64,000 nt of DNA from Streptomyces cyanogenus. Lineage in GTDB: Bacteria > Actinomycetota > Actinomycetes > Streptomycetales > Streptomycetaceae. The notes under the pieces are model-generated. The model was given only the letters and a program-made list of their open reading frames with translations, was not told the DNA's origin and did not search any database. The first letter of the stretch is position 1. Every line of letters begins with the position of its first letter. Below, in pieces: positions 18,022-26,981 of this stretch. The stretch is from assembly GCF_017526105.1 (NCBI RefSeq), contig NZ_CP071839.1:5781001-5845000 (forward strand), in the 5' to 3' direction. Position numbers and translations under genes: made by a program.

Positions 18022-18655
18022 CGCCACCGCCTCCTTCGGGGGCACTCCCCTCGCCGCCTCCACCGAGCCGGACGAGAACCTGAAGTCCTGGCAGACCGAC
18101 CGGACACGCGCCCCGATCGCCACGAAGATCGTGGTGGCGGGCGGCTTCGGCGTCGGCAAGACCACCCTGGTCACCTCCGTCTCGGAGATCACGCCCCTGC
18201 AGACCGAGGCGCTGATGACCGAGGCCAGCGAGGACACCGACGACCTGTCGGCCACGCCGGGCAAACTCACCACCACCGTGGCCATGGACTTCGGCCGCAT
18301 CACGCTCGACGACGACCTGGTGCTCTACCTGTTCGGCACGCCGGGCCAGCAGCGGTTCTGGTTCATGTGGGACGACCTGGTGCGCGGCGCGATAGGCGCC
18401 GTCGTCATGGCCGACACCCGCCGTCTGAAGGACTGCTTCCCCGCGCTGGACTACTTCGAGAGCTGTGGCCTGCCGTACGTCGTCGCGGTCAACCACTTCG
18501 ACGGCAGCGAGCGGTTCGAGCCGGAGGACGTCCGGGAAGCGCTGACGATCCCCGCGCACGTCCCTGTCATGATCATGGACGCGCGACGGCGGATCTCGGT
18601 GATCGAGACCCTCCTGGCCCTGGTGGCCCACGCGCTGGACGAAACCCCCGAGTAG
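18002..18655 (+). CDS. cvnD: conservon small GTPase CvnD
   Basis: A 217-aa Ras-like GTPase of the conservon type. The P-loop GGFGVGKTT covers residues 47-55, the G3 motif is FGTPGQQRF, and the base-recognition motif is NHFDG in place of NKxD. It is expected to switch between GDP and GTP forms under control of CvnB and CvnA. The GTG start at 18002 lies 20 bp inside cvnC in another frame. Confidence 0.93.
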   Translation: MDSAVSDATASFGGTPLAASTEPDENLKSWQTDRTRAPIATKIVVAGGFGVGKTTLVTSVSEITPLQTEALMTEASEDTDDLSATPGKLTTTVAMDFGRITLDDDLVLYLFGTPGQQRFWFMWDDLVRGAIGAVVMADTRRLKDCFPALDYFESCGLPYVVAVNHFDGSERFEPEDVREALTIPAHVPVMIMDARRRISVIETLLALVAHALDETPE

Positions 18656-18696
18656 TCCAGGAACCGTCCCCAGTCCCCGTAGGAGACACCACCCGC

Positions 18697-19950
18697 ATGC
18701 GGAAGATACTCGTCGTCGGAGCCGGCCAGTCCGGCCTCCAGCTCGCCCTCGGCCTGCAGTCGCACGGCTACGAGGTCACCTTGATGTCGAACCGGACCGC
18801 GGACGAGATCCGCGCGGGCCGGGTCATGTCCACGCAGTGCATGTTCGACACGGCACTCCAGCACGAGCGCGACCTCCAGCTGAACTTCTGGGAGTCCCAG
18901 GCCCCGAAGATCGAGGGGCTCGGCGTCTCGGTCGCCGCGCCCGGCTCGCACGACCCGGGCCCCACCCAGCGGGCGATCGACTGGGTCGGCAGGCTCGACG
19001 GGTACGCCCAGTCGGTGGACCAGCGGGTGAAGATGGCCGGCTGGATGGAGACCTTCGCGCAGCGCGGCGGCCAGCTGGTCATCCACGGCGCGGCGGTCGG
19101 CGACCTGGACTACTTCTCGCGCGCCTACGACCTCGTCCTGGTCGCGGCCGGCAAGGGCGAGCTGGTGTCGATGTTCGCCCGCGACCCGGAGCGCTCCCCG
19201 TACAGCGAGCCGCAGCGGGCGCTGGCGGTGGCGTACGTCCACGGGCTCGGCCCGCGCCCGGAGCACCCGGAGTTCGAGGCCGTCCGCTGCAACCTGGTCC
19301 CCGGCGTCGGCGAGCTGTTCGTGATGCCGACCCTGACCACGTCCGGCCGCGCCGACATCCTGTTCTGGGAGGGCATACCCGGCGGCCCGCTCGACGTCTT
19401 CAACGGCGTCAAGGACCCGGCGGAGCACCTCTCCCTGACCCTGGAACTCATGGAGAAGTTCACGCCCTGGGAGTACGCGCGGGCCACGAAGGTCGAACTG
19501 ACCGACGCCGGCGGCACGCTGGCCGGCCGGTACGCCCCGACCGTGCGCAACCCCGTCGGCCGGCTGCCCGGCGGCGGACTGGTCCTCGGCGTGGCCGACG
19601 TGGTCGTCGCCAACGACCCGATCACCGGGCAGGGCTCCAACTCGGCGGCCAAGTGCGCGGCCGCGTACCTCGCGTCGATCCTGGAGCGCGGGGACCAGCC
19701 GTTCGACGAGGAGTGGATGCGGCAGACCTTCGACCGCTACTGGGCCACCGCGCAGCACGTCACCAAGTGGACCAACGCCATGCTGGCGCCGCCGCCGGAG
19801 CACGTGCTGAACCTCATCGGCGCGGCGGGCCAGCTGCAGCCGGTGGCGGATCGATTCGCCAACGCGTTCAACGACCCGTCCGACTTCGAGGACTTCTTCT
19901 ACGAGCCCGACAAGACGGCGGCATATCTGGCCTCGGTCACCGGCGCCTGA
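18697..19950 (+). CDS. styrene/indole monooxygenase-like flavoprotein in the conservon operon
   Basis: A 417-aa FAD-dependent monooxygenase of the StyA type. It opens with the dinucleotide-binding GAGQSGLQLALGLQ, then TLMSNRTADEIRAGRV, and has a late FAD-binding segment (GVADVVVANDPITGQGSN). StyA enzymes epoxidise styrene or indole using FADH2 supplied by a separate reductase; no StyB reductase gene is adjacent. It follows cvnD by 41 bp in the same direction with an AGGAGA site, so it is probably co-transcribed. In several known conservons the extra gene is a cytochrome P450; here a flavin oxygenase occupies that place. Substrate unknown. Confidence 0.87.
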   Translation: MRKILVVGAGQSGLQLALGLQSHGYEVTLMSNRTADEIRAGRVMSTQCMFDTALQHERDLQLNFWESQAPKIEGLGVSVAAPGSHDPGPTQRAIDWVGRLDGYAQSVDQRVKMAGWMETFAQRGGQLVIHGAAVGDLDYFSRAYDLVLVAAGKGELVSMFARDPERSPYSEPQRALAVAYVHGLGPRPEHPEFEAVRCNLVPGVGELFVMPTLTTSGRADILFWEGIPGGPLDVFNGVKDPAEHLSLTLELMEKFTPWEYARATKVELTDAGGTLAGRYAPTVRNPVGRLPGGGLVLGVADVVVANDPITGQGSNSAAKCAAAYLASILERGDQPFDEEWMRQTFDRYWATAQHVTKWTNAMLAPPPEHVLNLIGAAGQLQPVADRFANAFNDPSDFEDFFYEPDKTAAYLASVTGA

Positions 19951-19957
19951 CGGGACC

Positions 19958-20019
19958 GTCCCCCTCCTGGCACCCCCCACCGGCGGAGAGACGCCGGAGG
20001 GCAGGTGCCGGAGGGGGAC
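19958..20019. terminator. bidirectional terminator between convergent genes
   Basis: Arms GTCCCCCTCC-T-GGCAC (19958-19973) and GTGCC-GGAGGGGGAC (20005-20019) enclose a second small stem (CCGGCG/CGCCGG). It is placed exactly between the oxygenase and NlpC/P60 stops. Confidence 0.75.
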
Positions 20020-20075
20020 GAGCCACGCAGGAGGTCCCACGGACGGTCGGCGTACGCGTGGCGGTGCCGGCCCCG

Positions 20076-21116
20076 CTAGCCCCGCCCTGCCGAATCGGGA
20101 CGTACCGCGCCGAGGATCGGGTAGCCGGCGATCGGGGAGACCGTGACCTTCCCGCCCGGCCTCGGCGCCTGGACGACCTTCCCCGCGCCCACGTACATCG
20201 CCACGTGCGTCGCCTCGGGGAAGTAGAGGACCAGGTCGCCTGGCCGGAGCTCCTTCAACGGCACGCGTCGGAGCTGCTCCCACTGCTCCTGGCTGGTGCG
20301 CGGGATCGGGGTCCCCGCGTGGGACCACGCCTCGGAGGTGAGGCCCGAGCAGTCGTACGCGTCCGGGCCCTGCGCCCCCCAGGCGTACGGCTTGCCGACC
20401 TGGTCCAGGGCGTACCGGACCGCGCGGCCGCCCGCCGGTGAGGCGGCGCGGTCGGCGGGGAGGGCGCCCGCGGTGGTGAGGGTGCGCTGGGCCTCGGCGA
20501 CCCCCCGCTGTTCGAGGCGGGCGATCGCGGCGAGCTGCTCCGGGGTGAGGGCGGCCAGCAGGCGCTCCACGCCGGCGAGCCGGGACCGGACGTCGTCGCG
20601 CTGCCTCTGCTGCCGGCCGGCCAGGCTCAGCTGGGTGTCCAGGGCCTTGCGGGCCGCTCGGGCCAGCGCGTCCTTGCGTTTCTCGGCCGCGGCCAGCCGT
20701 CCCACCGTACGGGCCCGTTCGCGGGCCAGCTCGCCGATGACATGGCCCTCGTCCAGCGCGTGCTGCGGGTCGGGCGCGAGGAGCAGCCGGACGTACGGGC
20801 CGAGGCCGCCGCTGTTCTGGTACTGCTGCCGGGCCAGGCGCCCGGCGTCCGTCCGGCTGCCCTGCAACGCCAGCCGCGCCCGGGCCAGTTCACCGTCGAG
20901 CCGCGCGACCTCGGCGCGCTGCCGCTCCAGCTGCTCGGTGGTGGCGTTGTACGTCTCGGTGGCCTGCTCCGTCTGCCGGTACAGCTGCTGAAGGTCCGTC
21001 AGCAGCTCGGCCACGGACCGCTGCGGTTCCGGTTCGGCCGCGGCGGGGACGGGGGCGAGGACGGCCTGGGCCGCCACCGCGGCCGTACAGGCCAGGCGCA
21101 GGAACGTACCTGACAC
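20076..21116 (-). CDS. secreted NlpC/P60 peptidoglycan hydrolase with coiled coil
   Basis: A 346-aa precursor: signal peptide (1-27, ending PAAAEP), two long helical coiled-coil stretches (about 30-105 and 130-205), then an NlpC/P60 domain with catalytic Cys (DAYDCSGLT) and His (ATHVAMYVG). The architecture matches RipA-like D,L-endopeptidases that cut the peptide stem of peptidoglycan; the coiled coil commonly binds a partner or occludes the active site. GTG start with GGAG upstream. Confidence 0.93.
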   Translation of the reverse strand: MSGTFLRLACTAAVAAQAVLAPVPAAAEPEPQRSVAELLTDLQQLYRQTEQATETYNATTEQLERQRAEVARLDGELARARLALQGSRTDAGRLARQQYQNSGGLGPYVRLLLAPDPQHALDEGHVIGELARERARTVGRLAAAEKRKDALARAARKALDTQLSLAGRQQRQRDDVRSRLAGVERLLAALTPEQLAAIARLEQRGVAEAQRTLTTAGALPADRAASPAGGRAVRYALDQVGKPYAWGAQGPDAYDCSGLTSEAWSHAGTPIPRTSQEQWEQLRRVPLKELRPGDLVLYFPEATHVAMYVGAGKVVQAPRPGGKVTVSPIAGYPILGAVRPDSAGRG

Positions 21117-21226
21117 GTCATCATCTCCGTTGCGGGAAGGGCGGGCTTTCCGCTCCCCATCGCACCGCGATAATCAGATGATGCGTATGTGACGCACGCC
21201 GGGCTGCGCGATTCGGCGCAATCCTG

Positions 21227-21547
21227 TCACCCGTGGGTGTCGTCCGGTTCGCCGCGCGGCGGGCCGGAGGTCTTGGACCAGGGCCACCTGGGTTTCCCCC
21301 CGGACGTGTCATCCGGGTCGTACTGGTACTTCCACCCCTGGATCAGCCCGAGCCGCCGGCTGTGCCCGCGCGGCACCCGGCGGTAGACCAGCACCGTGGG
21401 CGGGCCGCCCGCCGGGTCCGGGACGGGGATGCGGTACGTCTTCGGGGGGTGCCCGGTCGGGCCGAGCAGGACGGGCAGCACGCGCCCGTCCATGGGGCCG
21501 CCCTCGAAAGGGGTGTCCTGACTCTTCACAAGGTCAGTCTCGGTCAT
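21227..21547 (-). CDS. small conserved-looking hypothetical protein
   Basis: A 106-aa protein with no recognised domain. It is rich in Pro, Gly and Arg in its second half, with a central stretch RIPVPDPAGGPPTVLVYRR and WKYQYDPDD. No signal peptide or membrane segment. Its ATG overlaps the end of the TetR gene by 14 bp in another frame, which suggests that it is read by coupling in the same operon. Codon use supports the frame, but the function is open. Confidence 0.6.
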   Translation of the reverse strand: MTETDLVKSQDTPFEGGPMDGRVLPVLLGPTGHPPKTYRIPVPDPAGGPPTVLVYRRVPRGHSRRLGLIQGWKYQYDPDDTSGGKPRWPWSKTSGPPRGEPDDTHG

Positions 21548-22190
21548 CCCCGGCGAGCGTGCCGACGAGCTCGGCGGTCTGCGGGTCCCGGCCCGCGGTG
21601 ACCGTGAGGACGGCCACGAACTGCTCCACCAGCCAGTCCCGCAGTTCCGCGGCCGGGGGCTGCTTGCCCTCGTCCAGCCAGATCAGGGAGGCCGCCTCCA
21701 CGGCCGTGATCCACATCCGGACCGTCATGCGCAGCCGGGGGCCGGGAGCGGTGATGCCCAGGTGCTGGTAGATGTGCTCGGCGGCGGACCGGCGCACCCC
21801 GTCCACGATGGCGCTGGTGCGGGAGGTCTCCACCACGCTGCCGCCCTGGAGCAGCGCGCCGAAACCGGTGTCGTGCTCGTCAACGAAGGCCAGGTAGCGG
21901 TCCAGGGCGCGGGCCAGGCGGGGCAGCAGCGGGCCTTCGCGGGCCTCGTCGAAGCACTGCCGGAGCTCCTCGGCGGCCGAGCGCAGCGCGGCCTCGTACA
22001 GCTGCTGCTTGCCGCCGGGGAAGTACCGGTACACCAGCGGACGCGAGACCCCGGCCGCCTCCGCCACGTCGTCCAGGGAGACGTCCTCGGGGGCGCGGTG
22101 CGCGAAGAGGCCCAGGGCGGCGTCGAGGAGCTGGCTGCGCCGCTCCTCGACGCTGAGCCGACGGTATGCGGGGGTTGCCGACGGGGTCAT
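21534..22190 (-). CDS. TetR-family transcriptional regulator
   Basis: A 218-aa regulator with an N-terminal helix-turn-helix (LLDAALGLFAHRAPEDVSLDDVAEAAGVSRPLVYRYFPGGK region, residues about 20-62) and an all-helical ligand-binding domain. TetR proteins are ligand-released repressors of themselves or neighbours. It lies directly downstream of the AurF-like gene in the same direction (130 bp), so the diiron oxygenases are the likely targets; a lipid-like or aromatic ligand is inference only. Confidence 0.9.
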   Translation of the reverse strand: MTPSATPAYRRLSVEERRSQLLDAALGLFAHRAPEDVSLDDVAEAAGVSRPLVYRYFPGGKQQLYEAALRSAAEELRQCFDEAREGPLLPRLARALDRYLAFVDEHDTGFGALLQGGSVVETSRTSAIVDGVRRSAAEHIYQHLGITAPGPRLRMTVRMWITAVEAASLIWLDEGKQPPAAELRDWLVEQFVAVLTVTAGRDPQTAELVGTLAGDDRD

Positions 22191-22322
22191 GGCCAGCAGC
22201 CTAATCGCCGTGCGGGTGCCGGGGGATCGGCGGCCGTGGCCGGTGGCGGTGGCTCGCGCCGTTCCTCGGCCAGGCGTGCCGGGGACCTGCGACGCCTCCC
22301 TCGGGGGCGCTTGCCTCCCGGC

Positions 22323-23261
22323 CTACGCCAGCAGGCCCGACGACCTCCACAGCCGCCGGCCGACGCCCCGCAGCACCCCGATGTCGTCCAGGAAGTCCGT
22401 CAACCGCTTCGCGCCCGTCTGCATGACCTCGCGCCGGTGCGCACTGGCCTTCACCTGCGCCATCGCCTCCCGCTTGTCCAGGCCGACGTTGGTGTAGACC
22501 TCCGGGTTGACGAAGGCGACCGAGAAGACGCGGGCGAACTCCCCGGAGGTGACCCGGGTGAACTCCTGGGACCACTTCGGCGCGGTCACCATCTGGCGCC
22601 TCAGTTCCTCACGGGCGTACCGGACGTGCCGGGCCTCCTCGACCACGTGGATGCGGGTGACGCCCCGTATCAGAGGCTGGACCCGCTCGTCCGGGAACGT
22701 CAGCCGCTGCATCCAGTCCAGGACCTCCTCGCCCAGCAGCGTGGCGGTGAAGGAACCGGGGGTGGTGGAGATCGTCTTGAACAGGCGGCCGAGGTTCCGG
22801 TGGGCGCGGCTCACCGGGTACCAGGGCGTGCCGCCGTGCGTGATCAGCCGCGCGAACATCTTCGAGTGCCGGCACTCGTCCTCGATCTCGGTGAGCGCGT
22901 ACCGCACGTGGGCGCTCGTCGCCGCCTTGTCGTAGATGTGCCGGACCAGCAGCTGCATCAGGATGATCTCGAACCAGATGCCGAGCGAGGCCAGCGCGGC
23001 GGCCTCGTGCCGGGACAGCAGGATGCGCTGCTCCTCGCTCATCCGCTTCCACATCGGGGTGTCGTACAGCGAGACCAGCTCCGGCGGCCAGAACCACTTG
23101 CCCTCCTCGAAGGGCGCCTCCCAGTCCAGCTCCTCGTCCGGGTCGAAGGAGTGCTTGGCGGAAGAGGCGAGCAGCCGTTCGGCCACCTGTTCCCGGTCCT
23201 TGAGCAGGCCGAGCGCGTCGCGCAGCCCGTCCAGCGCGTCCGCTTCCGTCAGGGTCGTCAT
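22323..23261 (-). CDS. AurF-family diiron oxygenase
   Basis: A 312-aa protein of the p-aminobenzoate N-oxygenase (AurF) / diiron oxygenase family. The diiron ligands are expected in EIEDECRHSKM and in VVEEARHVRYAREE, each with the ExxxH or EExRH pattern on long helices. AurF uses O2 and a di-iron site to oxidise aromatic amines, but most homologues have no known substrate. It is divergent from a second ferritin-like diiron protein with 107 bp between, and is followed by a TetR gene. The shared regulatory region contains the inverted repeat CTTG-TCAG-CAAG. Confidence 0.85.
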   Translation of the reverse strand: MTTLTEADALDGLRDALGLLKDREQVAERLLASSAKHSFDPDEELDWEAPFEEGKWFWPPELVSLYDTPMWKRMSEEQRILLSRHEAAALASLGIWFEIILMQLLVRHIYDKAATSAHVRYALTEIEDECRHSKMFARLITHGGTPWYPVSRAHRNLGRLFKTISTTPGSFTATLLGEEVLDWMQRLTFPDERVQPLIRGVTRIHVVEEARHVRYAREELRRQMVTAPKWSQEFTRVTSGEFARVFSVAFVNPEVYTNVGLDKREAMAQVKASAHRREVMQTGAKRLTDFLDDIGVLRGVGRRLWRSSGLLA

Positions 23262-23368
23262 GGCTCCCTCACCTCGTTACCCGGGGGTAGTCGTCCGGCT
23301 CTTATGAGACTGCTTGTCAGCAAGGCCGTCAATCCCTCGCGCGCAACTTGTTGACGGAGCGTCCACGT

Positions 23369-24493
23369 GTGAGCCTGCCGGGTATGCCGACCCACGACCT
23401 CTACGCCGACCACCCGGGAGACTCCCCCTGGCAGGTGCCCGCCGCCGGCGCGGCCCGGTTCAGCTGGGAGTACGACGACGGACGCGACCGCATGCTCGCC
23501 CTGTACCAGAAGGGCAAGGACAAGCAGTGGGACGGGCGGACGCGCATCGACTGGGACCTGGAGGTCGACCCGTACGACGCCCTCGGCACGCCCGAGGAGG
23601 CCATGTCCCTGTACGGCACCCCGTACTGGGCCAAGCTGTCGGAGAAGGACAAGGGCGAGCTGCGCCGGCACTACGCCTCCTGGCAGTTCAGCCAGTTCCT
23701 GCACGGCGAGCAGGGCGCGATGATCTGCGCCGCGCGGATCGTGGAGTCGGTGCCCGACCTCGACGCCAAGTTCTTCTCCGCGACCCAGACCATGGACGAG
23801 GCCCGGCACGCCGAGATATACGGCCGGTTCCTGCACGAGAAGGTGGGCCTCGTCTACCCGATCAACGACAACCTCCAGTCGCTGCTCGGCGACACCCTGC
23901 GCGACAGCCGCTGGGACATGCCCTACCTCGGCATGCAGGTACTGATCGAGGGCCTGGCGCTGGCCGCCTTCGGCATGATCCGGGACACCACGGACAAGCC
24001 CCTGCCCAAGCAGATCCTGACCTACGTCATGCAGGACGAGGCCCGGCACGTCGCCTTCGGCCGGATGGCGCTGCGCGACTACTACAGGCAGCTCACCGAC
24101 GCCGAACTGCGCGAGCGCGAGGAGTTCGTGATCGAGGGCTGCTACCTGATGCGCGACCGGCTGCGCGGGGTGGAGGTGCTGGAGAACTTCGGCATCCCGA
24201 AGGCCGAGGCGGAGGCGCTGAGCGAGCGGTCCGAGTTCCTCCGGGTCTTCCGGAAGCTGCTGTTCAGCCGCATCGTCCCGTGCGTCAAGGACATCGGCCT
24301 GTGGGGCAAGCGGCTCCAGCAGGCCTATGTGGACATGGGCGTCCTGGAGCTGGGCGACTCCGACCTGGACCTGCTGATGACGCAGGACGAGGAGCTGGCG
24401 GAGCGGCTGGACGCCGAGCGCTTCGCCGCCGAGGAGCAGGCACGGGTGGCCGAGGTGGAGGCGGCGATCGAGGCGGGGGCGGCGGAGGACTGA
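23369..24493 (+). CDS. ferritin-like (R2-like) diiron protein
   Basis: About 374 aa, mainly helical, with iron-ligand motifs typical of the ferritin-like superfamily: HGEQGAM on one helix, then TMDEARHAEIY and VMQDEARHVAFG. These two DEARH repeats about 90 residues apart match oxygen-activating carboxylate-bridged diiron enzymes. The exact substrate cannot be read. Start: GTG 23369 with GGAG 9 bases upstream; TTG 23348 and ATG 23384 are alternatives. It faces away from the AurF-like gene, and the two enzymes likely share regulation. Confidence 0.8.
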   Translation: MSLPGMPTHDLYADHPGDSPWQVPAAGAARFSWEYDDGRDRMLALYQKGKDKQWDGRTRIDWDLEVDPYDALGTPEEAMSLYGTPYWAKLSEKDKGELRRHYASWQFSQFLHGEQGAMICAARIVESVPDLDAKFFSATQTMDEARHAEIYGRFLHEKVGLVYPINDNLQSLLGDTLRDSRWDMPYLGMQVLIEGLALAAFGMIRDTTDKPLPKQILTYVMQDEARHVAFGRMALRDYYRQLTDAELREREEFVIEGCYLMRDRLRGVEVLENFGIPKAEAEALSERSEFLRVFRKLLFSRIVPCVKDIGLWGKRLQQAYVDMGVLELGDSDLDLLMTQDEELAERLDAERFAAEEQARVAEVEAAIEAGAAED

Positions 24494-24534
24494 CCGGACG
24501 CGGGCGCGGTGCCGGTCCTGTCACCCGGGTGCAG

Positions 24535-24549
24535 TAGCGTGCTGGCGTG
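24535..24549 (+). promoter_or_regulatory. -10 element placing transcription at the start codon
   Basis: TAGCGT (24535-24540) lies exactly 6 bases before GTG 24547, the same spacing as at the kinase gene near 7.4 kb. No ribosome binding site is visible, so a leaderless mRNA is likely. Confidence 0.45.
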
Positions 24550-25365
24550 TCCATGCCTCCATCGCCGCAGAATCCGGGCCCCTACGGCCAGCAGCCCCCG
24601 CAGACCCCGGGGCCGTACGGCTCCCCGTATCCCCAGCAGCCGTACCCCGCGCAGCCGTACCCTCCGCAGGCTCCCTACCCGCCCCAGCAGCCGTACCCGG
24701 GCTGGGGCGGCATGCCGCCCGTGGTCCCGCCGCCGAAGAAGCGGCGGGTCGGTCTGGTCCTCGGCATCGTGGGCGGTGTCGTCACGGCCGTCGTCGTGCT
24801 GCTCATCGTCCTCGGGCTGGTGGCGGAGAGCGGCTTCCCCGAGGCCGAGAACAAGCTCACCCTTCCGCAGAAGCTCGTCGACGGCCGCTTCGAACTCGCC
24901 CAGGACCTGTCCTCGGCCCAGGGCCGGAAGATCCAGGACGAGGCCGAGGGCGCCTGGGACGCCAAGGACGTCGAGGGTGTCGTCGGGCAGTACGCCCTCG
25001 GGGGTGACAACACCAAGGGCCTGCTGGTGCTCTCGGGCATGTACGGCCGGTTCAAGAACACCGACGAGGCCCGGCGCAACATGCTCAAGGGTGCCGCCGA
25101 GGCGGACGGCGTCACGGTCGCCGTCGCGCGGAAGGACTTCCCCGAGGACGGCGAGCCGACGGTCAGCTGCGAGGTGCTCACCCAGAAGAGTGCGGGCGCC
25201 ACGATGACCTACCCCGTGTGTGCCTGGACCGACGGCAACACGGGCGCCGCGATCGCGTCGATGACGTCCGAGACGGCCAAGCAGGACCCGTCCGAGGTGG
25301 ATCTCCGCTTCTACGCGAAGCTCACCCGCCAGATCCGCTCGGAAACGGTCAAGCCGATCTCCTGA
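24547..25365 (+). CDS. single-pass membrane protein with Pro/Tyr-rich cytoplasmic tail
   Basis: A 272-aa protein. Residues 1-65 are a low-complexity Pro/Gln/Tyr/Gly region (repeats of PYPQQPYP type), followed by a basic stop (KKRR), one membrane helix (about 73-98) and an extracytoplasmic domain of about 170 residues. The layout is common among actinobacterial cell-envelope proteins of unknown role. The Pro-rich tail may bind cytoplasmic partners (inference). It converges on the PBP gene. Confidence 0.75.
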   Translation: MSMPPSPQNPGPYGQQPPQTPGPYGSPYPQQPYPAQPYPPQAPYPPQQPYPGWGGMPPVVPPPKKRRVGLVLGIVGGVVTAVVVLLIVLGLVAESGFPEAENKLTLPQKLVDGRFELAQDLSSAQGRKIQDEAEGAWDAKDVEGVVGQYALGGDNTKGLLVLSGMYGRFKNTDEARRNMLKGAAEADGVTVAVARKDFPEDGEPTVSCEVLTQKSAGATMTYPVCAWTDGNTGAAIASMTSETAKQDPSEVDLRFYAKLTRQIRSETVKPIS

Positions 25366-25484
25366 CCCCGCCGGCCCGTTCTCACCCGCGGAGGCGGTGG
25401 AGCCGGCCGATCGACCGCCACCGTGGGCCCGTTCCCGCTGGCGGTGATGGTCCAGCCGGCCGGCCGCCCCCCGGGGGCCCGTTC

Positions 25485-26981
25485 TCACCTGCCGAGCACC
25501 GCCCGCATCACCTCGCGCGCGATCGGCGCCGCGTCCCCGCCGCCGCTGATCTCACCCCGGTCCGCCGAGGCGTCCTCCACCACCACCGCGACCGCCACCT
25601 GCGGCTCCGGCGCGTTCCGGGCCTGCGCCCAGGAGACGAACCAGGCGTACGGCACCCCGGCATTGCCGACCCCGTGCTGGGCGGTGCCGGTCTTGCCGCC
25701 GACCAGCGCGCCGGGGATCGCCGCGTTGGTGCCGGTGCCCTCCTCGACCACACCGGCCATCAGCTCCTTCAGCCGGGCCGCGGTGGCCGGCCGCATCACC
25801 TGCCGCCCCGGCCCGGCCCCGCTGCCGGTGACCGTCTCGCCGCCGTGCCGGGTGGTCCGCTCCACCAGGTACGGCGGACGCAGCCGGCCCCCGTCCGCGA
25901 CCGCCGCCGCGACCATCGCCATCTGCAGCGGGGTGGCCCGCGTGTTGTACTGCCCGATCGAGGACAGCGCCAGCTGCGCCCGGTCCACCTTCGTGTCGAA
26001 GGTGCTGGGCGACACGGCGAAGGGGATGCCCAGGCCGGTGTCGTTGAACCCGAACGCCTGGGCCGTCGCCGCCATGTTCCGCACCCCCACGTCGACGCCC
26101 AGCTTGGCGAAGACCGTGTTGCAGGACCACTCGAAGGCGTAGCGCACCGAGGCGTTCCGGCAGCCGTCGCCCTCGTTGGTCAGCCGGGTGGTGGTGCCGG
26201 GCAGCCGGTAGGGGTCGGGGGAGTCGGTGGGCGCGTCGAGGTCCGTGACCACGCCCGCGTCCAGTGCCGCCGCCGCGGTGACCACCTTGAACGTCGACCC
26301 CGGCGGATAGGACTGCCGTACCGCCCGGTTGAGCATCGGCTTCTCCGGGTCGTGGTTGAGCCGGGCCCACGCCGCCGACACCGCCTCGTTGTTGCCCGAC
26401 AGCTCCGACGGGTCGTACGACGGGCTGGTCACCAGCGCCAGGACGCGGCCCGTGGCCGGCTCGACCGCGGCCACCGCGCCCTTGCGGCCCGCGAGACCCA
26501 GGTACGCGGCCTCCTGCGCCCGCCGGCTGAGGGTCGTCACGACGTCCCCGCCCCGGTTCCGTGCCCGCGTCGCGTCGGTCCACAACGGCAGCGGGGCGAG
26601 CATCGGATCGGTGCCGGAGAGCACCCCGTCCTCGGTGTGCTCCAGGAACGTGGTGCCGTACTTCTGCGAGGAGAACCCGGTGACCGGCGCGTACAACGGG
26701 CCGTCCTCGTAGGCGCGTTCGTAGCGCAGCTGCTCGCCGGTGTCCACCGACCCGGTGACCGGCTCGCCGCCCACCAGGATGTTCCCGCGGGGCTGCTGGT
26801 AGCGGGCGATGGTGGCCCGGCGGTTGGCCGGGTTGTCGTCGTACTCACGGGACTGCACGACCTGCACGCGGGCCGCGTTGGCCAGCAGGGCCGCCAGCAG
26901 CAGGGCGCAGAAACCGCAGGCGTGCCGGATGTACTTCGCCATCGGCCGCCCGCCCTCGGGAATCCGGCCGTAGTCGCTCAC
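25485..26981 (-). CDS. class B penicillin-binding protein (transpeptidase)
   Basis: A 498-aa monofunctional transpeptidase anchored by one N-terminal helix (about 20-38). A dimerisation domain precedes the catalytic domain with SxxK (Ser229-Thr-Phe-Lys232), SxN (Ser286-Cys-Asn288) and KTG (430-432). It crosslinks peptidoglycan stem peptides outside the membrane. The GTG at 26981 is preferred: it overlaps the FtsW-type gene stop (GTGA) and has GGGAGG 6 bases upstream; ATG 26942 is the alternative. A partner SEDS glycosyltransferase precedes it, which is the classical functional pair. It is probably one of several PBP paralogues, not the essential FtsI. Confidence 0.93.
   Translation of the reverse strand: MSDYGRIPEGGRPMAKYIRHACGFCALLLAALLANAARVQVVQSREYDDNPANRRATIARYQQPRGNILVGGEPVTGSVDTGEQLRYERAYEDGPLYAPVTGFSSQKYGTTFLEHTEDGVLSGTDPMLAPLPLWTDATRARNRGGDVVTTLSRRAQEAAYLGLAGRKGAVAAVEPATGRVLALVTSPSYDPSELSGNNEAVSAAWARLNHDPEKPMLNRAVRQSYPPGSTFKVVTAAAALDAGVVTDLDAPTDSPDPYRLPGTTTRLTNEGDGCRNASVRYAFEWSCNTVFAKLGVDVGVRNMAATAQAFGFNDTGLGIPFAVSPSTFDTKVDRAQLALSSIGQYNTRATPLQMAMVAAAVADGGRLRPPYLVERTTRHGGETVTGSGAGPGRQVMRPATAARLKELMAGVVEEGTGTNAAIPGALVGGKTGTAQHGVGNAGVPYAWFVSWAQARNAPEPQVAVAVVVEDASADRGEISGGGDAAPIAREVMRAVLGR

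Noticed and set aside
25366..25484. Repeated GCCCGTTCTCAC-type words as a regulatory element
   Set aside because: Three short imperfect copies in a GC-rich convergent gap are not enough to support a function.
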